A stretch of DNA of 64,000 nucleotides from Bacteroidales bacterium UBA5536. Lineage in GTDB: Bacteria; Bacteroidota; Bacteroidia; Bacteroidales; F082. The notes under the pieces are model-generated. The model did not search any database. It had not been told where the DNA came from and worked only from the letters and a program-made list of their open reading frames with translations. Positions 57,935 to 64,000 of the stretch are shown here, piece by piece. The DNA lies in the NCBI GenBank assembly GCA_002426795.1, contig DINQ01000021.1:339-64338 (forward strand). Reading direction: 5' to 3'. The stretch's first letter is position 1; each line of letters starts with the position of its first letter. A program made the translations under genes and the position numbers.

Positions 57935-58438
57935 TTAAAAAGTATACAAGAGTTTTGCGCCAAATCGCAAATAGTTGGCACCACCCAGCGTGTAGCGAAG
58001 TTCGGGTGCAAAGGTAAATTTCTCAGCAAGAGGAATATCGAGCCCGATACCCAGGTTGACACCAACATCTGAGCCTGTTGTGGAGTCTTCGATAAGACCG
58101 CCAAAGGCACCCAGATCGTAACTATAGCTAAATTTAAAAAAGGTGACATTCAGGCCTGCCAGGGCATAAAGCCCGCCCAACTTGTCAATGGTGCTAAATT
58201 GGTAATTGGCATCCAGATCGAGGGCCGACCAGTTGATGTCGTTTTTCTTTAGAAAGAGGGTAAAAGCGGGTGCCGCGCTCCATGTTTCGTTGATGACATA
58301 CTTGCCGTTTAAACTGAACCCCATGCTGCTGATGTCGGTTCCGTAAACGACTCCGGCTCCGGCGCTGATTTGTGCGTTTGCTTTGCTAACTGTGAATAAG
58401 ATGATCAGACTAATCAAGACTTTCATTACGTTTTTCAT
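57935..58438 (-). CDS. Outer-membrane beta-barrel protein (OmpX/OmpA barrel type)
   Basis: 167 residues with a signal peptide (1-22, ending KANAQ). About eight amphipathic strands follow (GAGVVYGTDISSMGFSLNG, TWSAAPAFTLFL, YQFSTIDKLGGLYALAGLNV, FTFAPELRYTLGGANYLRFG) and the chain ends KLLYTF with a terminal aromatic residue, the outer-membrane barrel signal. It is a small eight-stranded barrel of the OMP_b-brl type with unknown role. It lies 30 bases downstream of the OmpA-domain gene. Confidence 0.85.
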   Translation of the reverse strand: MKNVMKVLISLIILFTVSKANAQISAGAGVVYGTDISSMGFSLNGKYVINETWSAAPAFTLFLKKNDINWSALDLDANYQFSTIDKLGGLYALAGLNVTFFKFSYSYDLGAFGGLIEDSTTGSDVGVNLGIGLDIPLAEKFTFAPELRYTLGGANYLRFGAKLLYTF

Positions 58439-58468
58439 GTTTTTTTGATTAAATGGTTTATTAAATGG

Positions 58469-59734
58469 TTAAAACTTGACAAATTCTACTCTTCGGTTAT
58501 TTGCTTTTCCTTCTGCTGTGTCATTAGTATCGATGGGTTTGCTTTCGCCCCAACCGGCTGATTTAAGTCTGTGAGCTTCTATCCCCATGCTGATCAGGCG
58601 TTCCATCACAGCTTTGGCGCGTTCTTCGGAGAGCGTTTGGTTAATTTCTTCATCGCCGTCGCTGTCGGTGTGGCCTTCTACGCTGAAATTGATTTCGGGC
58701 TGTTGCACCATCAGACTGTAAATTTCGTTGATAGCACCGCTGCTTTCGGGTCGGATACCGGCTTGTGCCACATCGAAACGAATGCCGTTGACGATGATTT
58801 TCCCGTCTGAAAGAACCCGATCGTAATATTCGACTCCTCCTTTTGCTATGCGGATATTTTTGAAATAAAATGCTTTGTTTTCTCCCAGGTCAGCAAAATA
58901 GGCTTGTAAGGTGAGTCCGGACGGATTGCCTTCGTAATGCGGGATGTTAATCAGGCGTGTGTCGTCCATGTACACCTTGAGTTTGCCTTTGGTGAAAGCA
59001 ATGGAAACATGAATCCAGCGTGCATCTCCAGTATTTGCATAATTAATTCCTGGAAGCTCACCATGTACTCCGCTCAGTTTCTCTGAAACAACACTTGAAC
59101 CAATATCGAAATACATCGAACTGTTTGCATGGGTTTGGTTTTTGTCATCATACAAGTAAACCGAAATCCTATTTCCATCAACGGGCTTGTGAAAATCAAA
59201 TTCGATGGTAAACACTTCGGGGAGGTAATCTTCTTTTGCGTTTTTGAGATAGGGGACAATTGTCGGATTGCCGTCAATAAACATCAACACATTTTCGTTG
59301 GAAACGCGCGCTATTTCTACCTGTCCTTTAACCAAATCCCATCTACTTGGAAACTCCCCATTGGCCTCAGTTTCATCGGGGATATCTTCAAAAATTACTT
59401 CATCGCCTGGTACAAAATCAAATTTGGCCCACTGCACATCAAGCTGTTGATTGTTGTTGGCTGCTGCCTCATCTGTGAATTCAGTGTTTGAGGAGTTGTT
59501 TTCTGCTGGTTGTTGCTCAGCTGTTTGGTTGTTCTTTTTCTTCTTTTTAAACAGTCCGCCAATGCCATCTTCGAGTTTGTCGAAGGTTTTGTCAATAGCC
59601 TGGTCGGTGCGCTTGTTTGCACGGCTGTTAGCCTCCTTGTTGACTTTTTTCTTTACATCAATTTTAATTTGTGCGTTGGACGAATAATGTATGAATAGCA
59701 CAAACAAGATGCTGATAATCAAATGTTTTTTCAT
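58469..59734 (-). CDS. OmpA-domain protein with lectin-like central region
   Basis: 421 residues from the ATG at 59734, with the signal peptide MKKHLIISILFVLFIHYSSNAQ. Residues 25-75 are Lys/Asn-rich and helical (KKKKKNNQTAEQQPAENNSS). Residues about 100-290 look like a concanavalin/LamG-type jelly roll (DGNPTIVPYLKN, FTIEFDFHKPVDGNRISVYLYDD, GLTLQAYF). The C-terminal ~110 residues are an OmpA domain (FSVEGHTDSDGDEEIN, SEERAKAVMERL, WGESKPIDTND, NNRRVEFVKF) that binds peptidoglycan. It sits downstream of the two LytTR genes and heads the envelope group on this strand. Confidence 0.88.
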   Translation of the reverse strand: MKKHLIISILFVLFIHYSSNAQIKIDVKKKVNKEANSRANKRTDQAIDKTFDKLEDGIGGLFKKKKKNNQTAEQQPAENNSSNTEFTDEAAANNNQQLDVQWAKFDFVPGDEVIFEDIPDETEANGEFPSRWDLVKGQVEIARVSNENVLMFIDGNPTIVPYLKNAKEDYLPEVFTIEFDFHKPVDGNRISVYLYDDKNQTHANSSMYFDIGSSVVSEKLSGVHGELPGINYANTGDARWIHVSIAFTKGKLKVYMDDTRLINIPHYEGNPSGLTLQAYFADLGENKAFYFKNIRIAKGGVEYYDRVLSDGKIIVNGIRFDVAQAGIRPESSGAINEIYSLMVQQPEINFSVEGHTDSDGDEEINQTLSEERAKAVMERLISMGIEAHRLKSAGWGESKPIDTNDTAEGKANNRRVEFVKF

Positions 59735-59814
59735 ATATTCAATGGATTTATCGGTTTGTCGAAACGAAATTAGAATAGTCTTTTTGGCAATCTTTCTCCG
59801 ACTTGAAAGCGCCA

Positions 59815-60162
59815 TCATTCATCTTGAATGCGTTCAGAATTTTGGAGAATCTGCAAGGTTTGTTTTTTTCTTCTGCTTGAAACAGGAATTGAAGTGTGGT
59901 CGTTTAGAATGAGCATGAAGCCATCCGTTTTTTCGACTTTCGATACGGCTGTCAGATTTACCAGATAGGATTGGTGTGGTCGGATAAAGCCGCTGCCATC
60001 GAGCAATTTTTCCAGTGCACCAATGCCTTTTGAAACTTTGATTGGATCCTCGTTTTTAAGAAAAAGTGTGCTCGTGGAATTGTTACACTTGCAATGAGTG
60101 ATGTCGTCTACTGCGATGTAGTAGATGTTTTCGCGGGTGTTGATGGTGATACGTTTTTTCAT
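59815..60162 (-). CDS. Stand-alone LytTR DNA-binding domain protein
   Basis: 115 residues from the ATG at 60162, made of a single LytTR domain and no receiver. Blocks: YYIAVDDITHCKCNNSTSTLF, KVSKGIGALEKLL, FIRPHQSYLVNLTAVSKVEKTDG and IPVSSRRKKQTLQIL. It is strongly similar to the LytTR part of the response regulator encoded just upstream (RPHQS.LVNL, K-T-D-G, PVSSRRKK), so it probably arose by duplication of that part. It could compete with or assist the full regulator on its DNA sites. Gap to the regulator gene is 87 bases, to the downstream OmpA gene 80 bases. Confidence 0.85.
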   Translation of the reverse strand: MKKRITINTRENIYYIAVDDITHCKCNNSTSTLFLKNEDPIKVSKGIGALEKLLDGSGFIRPHQSYLVNLTAVSKVEKTDGFMLILNDHTSIPVSSRRKKQTLQILQNSERIQDE

Positions 60163-60249
60163 CCCTGAATTTCTGTGGGACGAAAATAGTACGAGCTGCC
60201 AGAGCTGTGCAGCGCAAAAATGAATACGCCACAAAGGGATGTGAATCTG

Positions 60250-60999
60250 TCAGATTTTTTCCAGCATTTGTAGCAGGCTCTTCTTTCGCCTCGACGAAAC
60301 GGGGATTTCCTGCCCAGTTTTTAGAATCACAAAACCACCATCCGTTTTATCTACCTTCTTAACATGTTGTAAATTCACCAGAAATGATTGGTGCGGACGG
60401 AAAAAACCAACATCCGACAACATATCTTCATAAAAAACGATCCCTTTTGAAACCATGATTCTTTCGTCATTTGTCAGATGAAAAGTGGTGTAGTTGTTAT
60501 CGTTTTTGCAATACATAATTTCTGAAACATCGACCAGATGCATGGCGTCGAGGGTGCGTAACACCAGTTTTGAAGGTCCGGTTTGTTGCGCGAAACTCTG
60601 CAGGAAATGGTCGTTTTGTGCAGATGTGGGTAAGTCCTTTTTAATCATATCGATCGTGCTTTGAACAGCTTCCTGAAATTCGGTGGCATTCACAGGTTTC
60701 AAAATGTAATCGATGGCGTGAAACTTAATGGCTTTGAGCGCGTAATGGTTAAAACCTGTGATGAAAATCACTTTAAAACGGTATGGTTTCAATTTTTGAA
60801 GCAATTGAAAACCCGTGCCGCCACTGAGTTCGATGTCGAGCAGCACCAAATCTGGCTGTGATTCCTGTATGAGTTGGAAGGCGCTTTGCAGTTCACCGGC
60901 CTCACCAACAACTGTCACATCTGTAAAATACTCCAGCAACAACTTTTTGTTGGTATCTCTGATTTCCGGGTTGTCGTCGATAATCACTGTTTTAATCAT
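60250..60999 (-). CDS. LytTR-family response regulator
   Basis: 249 residues. The receiver domain (1-120) has the acidic pocket Asp8/Asp9, the phosphorylated Asp55 (LVLLDIELSGG), the Thr (VIFITGF) and the Lys (YILKPVN). The LytTR DNA-binding domain (about 145-249) has MYCKNDNNYTTFHL, RPHQSFLVNLQHVKKVD and PVSSRRKKSLLQML. It pairs with the histidine kinase whose 3' end overlaps its start by 8 bases. The target genes are not known; the adjoining envelope genes and its receiver-less paralogue are candidates. Confidence 0.94.
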   Translation of the reverse strand: MIKTVIIDDNPEIRDTNKKLLLEYFTDVTVVGEAGELQSAFQLIQESQPDLVLLDIELSGGTGFQLLQKLKPYRFKVIFITGFNHYALKAIKFHAIDYILKPVNATEFQEAVQSTIDMIKKDLPTSAQNDHFLQSFAQQTGPSKLVLRTLDAMHLVDVSEIMYCKNDNNYTTFHLTNDERIMVSKGIVFYEDMLSDVGFFRPHQSFLVNLQHVKKVDKTDGGFVILKTGQEIPVSSRRKKSLLQMLEKI

Positions 61000-62914
61000 T
61001 GTTTAAAATTGGAAGTTGAAAATACACGCTCACGCCGTGTTTACTGCTGTCGATTTCGCTGAGGTTCTGCAATTCAAATTTGAGCTTTCTTTTGTGTTTG
61101 TGTTCGATACCTTTGCGACGTTGTTCGAAAATTGATATGGCTTTGGAGTTGTGCTTTTGGTTTTGTTTTGCACCCAATCCTTTTCCGTTATCTTTAATCT
61201 GAACATCGATATACGTTTCCTTTTCTTTGAAAGAGAGGCAAAGTTTTCCCTGATAGTTAAGGTTTTGAAGGCCATGCTTGATAGCATTTTCCACAAAGGG
61301 TTGCAACAGCATGGGAGGGACCTGGATAAAGCTTGTTTCCATATTTTCATCTACCTCGAACGAAAACTCAAACGGTTTTTCCATTCCTGCCCGTTGCAGC
61401 TCGATGAAATGTTGCAACATGTCAATTTCATCTTTAAGTGAGATTCGTTCACGGGTCGAAAACTCTAACACCGACCTGCTTAGGGCAGCAAACCGACTCA
61501 GGTAATCAGCGGCCTTGCGCGCCTCGTTTTTGTATAAATAGCTTTGAATACTGCTCATGACATTGAAAATGAAATGGGGATTCATTTGTGATCGCAGCAA
61601 CTGTTGTTGCAATTCGCTTTGCTTAAATGCTTCCTGCTTGCGCCGAAAGTATAACAAGGCCAGCACCAAAACGATCAATAAAATCAGCGCTCCGATGAGC
61701 AGTAAGGCCTGGCTGATTCTTTGGTTTTTGATTTCATTTTCAGCTGTAAGCAACTCAATTTGCTGTTGCTTGGCTTTGGTTTGATATTTCGTTTCGAGGG
61801 CTGCAATGTTGTTTTTTACCTCTGCGGATGTGATCGAATCACGCAATGCATAATAACTTTCGAGGTAGGAGTTGGCCTTTTCAAACTGCTTTTGCTTTTT
61901 GAAAAACTGTGCCAGGTACTGCAAGGCTAGACTTTCTTGTTTACGCAGCTTGCAAGTTCTGGCTTTATAGAGCGAGCGGTTAGCAAATATATTTGCCGAA
62001 TCGACGAAATTGCGCTGCTCGGCCAGTTCTGCAAGAAACAAGAGTTCTTCTGAAGCTCCGATACAATCGTTGATACTTTCCGAAAGTGCAAGCGATTTTT
62101 TATGGTAGAGCATAGCGCTGTCGAGCAGGCCCATTGTTGTGTAAACATTGGCCAAATTGCCAATGCCAACAGCAATGCCCCGGTTCCACCCGATTTGTCG
62201 TGAGTAGGCCACCACATGATTGTAGCAGATCAAAGCACTATCAAAGAGCGCTCTTTTTTCGTAAATATCGCCTAGCTGGTTATAAAATAAGGCCTTGTCG
62301 CCCGGCTGAAGGCTGTCGCGTTTTTCCATTTCTTCTTTGGCCAGGTTAAGATAGAAATCTTCTTGCCCGGTATTTTTAAGTAAGGCCTGAATCACGGCCA
62401 ACTTCAAGTAGTTATTGAAAATACGCGGATGGTTTATTTCTTTTCGAATTTCGAGTGATTTAAGCAAACACTCGGCTGCCAGGGTATATTTGCCAAGATC
62501 TTTGTATGCTGCTGCCATATTTTCATAACTGTTTGAAGCACTTATGATGTTGTTTTGGGCAAGGTTGATCTCCATGGCTTTTTGAAAATAGCCCACGGCA
62601 TCTTCGTTTTTCCCCATATAACTGCTCGAAATTCCCAGCTTATTATACGCTTCGGCAAGCAAATCAATATCGTTGGTTTTCTTTTGAAGCTCAAGCATTT
62701 GCCCAACGGCGGCTTCATATTCAACCCAATTGCCATCTGTTTCATAAAGGTTTGTGAGCGATTGGAGTAGTTGTTTTGACACAACAGGATTTTTGCTCTG
62801 CATCAAAAGCGCCTGAAGACTGTCAGCCTGTTGCTGAACCTGATCCTGAGATTGTGCGTTTAGGCAAAGAAATAGACCAAAAATAACTGTCAATACTGTT
62901 TGAAATTGCTTCAT
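60992..62914 (-). CDS. LytS-type sensor histidine kinase with TPR repeats
   Basis: 640 residues from the ATG at 62914, with a signal peptide (MKQFQTVLTVIFGLFLCLNAQ). Residues 30-360 are about eight TPR repeats in the periplasm (DLLAEAYNKLGISSSYMGKNEDAVGYF and relatives). Then come a coiled coil, one membrane helix near 395-415 (ALLLIGALILLIVLVLALLYF), and the HisKA_7TM/His_kinase part with His447 in QMNPHFIFN, followed by VPPMLLQPFVENAIKHGL and KDNGKGLG of the ATPase domain. The signal sensed is unknown. The response regulator gene overlaps its end. Confidence 0.93.
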   Translation of the reverse strand: MKQFQTVLTVIFGLFLCLNAQSQDQVQQQADSLQALLMQSKNPVVSKQLLQSLTNLYETDGNWVEYEAAVGQMLELQKKTNDIDLLAEAYNKLGISSSYMGKNEDAVGYFQKAMEINLAQNNIISASNSYENMAAAYKDLGKYTLAAECLLKSLEIRKEINHPRIFNNYLKLAVIQALLKNTGQEDFYLNLAKEEMEKRDSLQPGDKALFYNQLGDIYEKRALFDSALICYNHVVAYSRQIGWNRGIAVGIGNLANVYTTMGLLDSAMLYHKKSLALSESINDCIGASEELLFLAELAEQRNFVDSANIFANRSLYKARTCKLRKQESLALQYLAQFFKKQKQFEKANSYLESYYALRDSITSAEVKNNIAALETKYQTKAKQQQIELLTAENEIKNQRISQALLLIGALILLIVLVLALLYFRRKQEAFKQSELQQQLLRSQMNPHFIFNVMSSIQSYLYKNEARKAADYLSRFAALSRSVLEFSTRERISLKDEIDMLQHFIELQRAGMEKPFEFSFEVDENMETSFIQVPPMLLQPFVENAIKHGLQNLNYQGKLCLSFKEKETYIDVQIKDNGKGLGAKQNQKHNSKAISIFEQRRKGIEHKHKRKLKFELQNLSEIDSSKHGVSVYFQLPILNND

Positions 62915-63188
62915 CCATGTCATTTTTGCGCAAATCACACGGCTGATGAAGTAAATTGCACCACGACTGAGTAACTGTTTTGTATGTTAAGAGTGATCTT
63001 GTTTTGTGATAAGATATGCCAACGACCTTTTATCCAGTTGGTTGTCATGTGCTGTGTTATAATTTGATTTGGTTTTGTATGAAGACGTATAGCCTTAGGC
63101 TACCATCAGTTTTCAAGGTTTAAATATATAAACTCTTGTCCAAACCTCCATAGAATCAGTGATTTTTTTTCAATGAAATGTCAACAGC

Positions 63189-64000
63189 TTACCAGTTGTC
63201 CGGAAAACTGCCATTCCCGGTAGCAAAAACCATGCTTCCCCAGAACCAAACGATCAGCGTGAGCAATAAAATACCCAGCAGGTTGAGAAAAAATCCTGTG
63301 CGGGCCATTTGTTTGATGTTGACCATACCGGTGCCAAAAACAATGGCATTAGGAGGCGTAGCAACAGGCAACATAAAAGCCATTGAAGCTGCAACTGCGG
63401 CAGGAACCATGAGCAAGACCGGGTGGATATGACTGGCCTGAGCCAATCCGGCCAGGATAGGTAGCGCCATTTCGGCCGTAGCAGTGTTGGATGTGAGCTC
63501 AGTGAGAAAAGTGATGGCCGCTGTTACAGTCAATATGATGAGCAACGGATGGATTCCACTTGTCCATTGCAGTTGCTGACCAATCCAATCGGCAAGTCCT
63601 GAGCTGTTGATGCCACCTGCCAGCGCAAAACCACCTCCAAAAAGCAGGACAATGTCCCATGGGATGTTAGTGGCGGCTTCCCAGTCCATCAGCCGTTTGC
63701 CCTTCTCATTTTTTGAGGGAATCAGAAACAGGGGCAAGGCTACTAAAATACCGACAGTGCCGTCGTTTAGATATGCCGGATGACTAAAAAGCCTGGCCCA
63801 GCCCGGAATATTCACCAAGCCCAGGTTGATATCAGCCCTGAAAATCCAAAGCAAAGCAAGTAGGGTAAATAAAACCGCTACAATTTTTTCCTCCTGACTC
63901 ATCTTCTCCCTGGGCATTTGCAACACATTGTGGCCTGATTGATCCAGTTTCATCTTCCTAAAAAACAAGGTTTTTAGATAAAGCCAGGTGGCGGCCAGCA
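63189..64000 (-). CDS. DASS-family sodium:anion symporter, C-terminal part (runs off the right edge)
   Basis: At least 270 residues are present and the frame is open to base 64000, so the N-terminal part of a ~480-residue gene lies outside the window. Hydrophobic helices dominate. DIVLLFGGGFALAGGINSSGLADW and ELTSNTATAEMALPILAGL match the DASS (SLC13, divalent anion:Na+) family, including the S-N-T motif of a substrate loop, and FMLPVATPPNAIVFGTG matches the second S/T-P-x-N-A motif. Substrates are sulfate or C4-dicarboxylates. It lies 274 bases from the kinase gene on the same strand, with no promoter recognised between them. Confidence 0.9.
   Translation of the reverse strand, partial: LAATWLYLKTLFFRKMKLDQSGHNVLQMPREKMSQEEKIVAVLFTLLALLWIFRADINLGLVNIPGWARLFSHPAYLNDGTVGILVALPLFLIPSKNEKGKRLMDWEAATNIPWDIVLLFGGGFALAGGINSSGLADWIGQQLQWTSGIHPLLIILTVTAAITFLTELTSNTATAEMALPILAGLAQASHIHPVLLMVPAAVAASMAFMLPVATPPNAIVFGTGMVNIKQMARTGFFLNLLGILLLTLIVWFWGSMVFATGNGSFPDNW

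Noticed and set aside
1..64000. tRNA or rRNA genes
   Set aside because: No cloverleaf with a GGTTCGAATCC-like T-arm and no rRNA core sequence was seen by eye; a tRNAscan run would settle it.

Overview
The window comes from a member of the phylum Bacteroidota. Supporting signs are promoter elements of the TAnnTTTG type upstream of many genes, a secreted protein ending in a type IX secretion sorting domain, a DUF5916 outer-membrane protein, a LytS/LytTR signalling pair with TPR repeats, and lipoproteins of the Bacteroidota style. Environmental Bacteroidales-like lineages fit, but nothing allows a lower rank. No rRNA, tRNA, CRISPR array, integrase or transposase gene was seen.

Bases 1 to about 9050 are an AT-rich accessory region that looks like an integron-type cassette array without a visible integrase. 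All genes point right and code for unrelated small functions: a membrane protein, a lipoprotein, an exported Ntn hydrolase, acetyltransferases, an exported cysteine peptidase and a patatin/NUDIX pair. They are separated by six imperfect palindromes. Five are 130-137 bp long and one is 56 bp. Each ends in a GTT core. The first bases of a cassette are the reverse complement of the R''-like box at that cassette's own 3' end, as in true attC cassettes. Two copies of a ~306 bp repeat end exactly at cassette borders (765 and 5781).

Bases 9050-16539 hold an AT-rich, defence-like island: a frameshifted gene, an SPPY DNA methyltransferase, a PD-(D/E)XK/Fe-S nuclease protein and a Dna2/Upf1-like helicase, the last three tightly coupled. 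They are followed by a less AT-rich DUF2075 ATPase that carries its own nuclease-like domain.

From 16.6 kb onward the sequence is a richer-GC chromosomal backbone. It encodes an MFS transporter, ffh, folD, queE, a PorE-like OmpA protein, an amidinohydrolase-family enzyme, an ABC-F protein, two RhlE-type helicases, a T9SS-exported Asp-box protein, carbonic anhydrase, a CCA-adding enzyme, miaA, a GlcNAc-kinase-like protein, speA, a sugar kinase, DUF5916, a macro-domain protein, NfeD, an inositol phosphatase, lgt, a DMT exporter, an exported superoxide dismutase and a phosphoesterase lipoprotein.

A five-gene minus-strand operon (30707-36302) joins a KamA-like 2,3-aminomutase, both subunits of a 3-oxoadipate-type CoA-transferase, a class III aminotransferase and a PcaF-like thiolase. 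Read in order, the enzymes make a complete hypothetical route from an alpha-amino acid through its beta-isomer and a beta-keto acid to acyl-CoA plus acetyl-CoA. The right end (55-63 kb) is a minus-strand envelope cluster next to a LytS-type kinase, a LytTR regulator and a second, receiver-less LytTR protein. A DASS anion transporter gene runs off the right edge.
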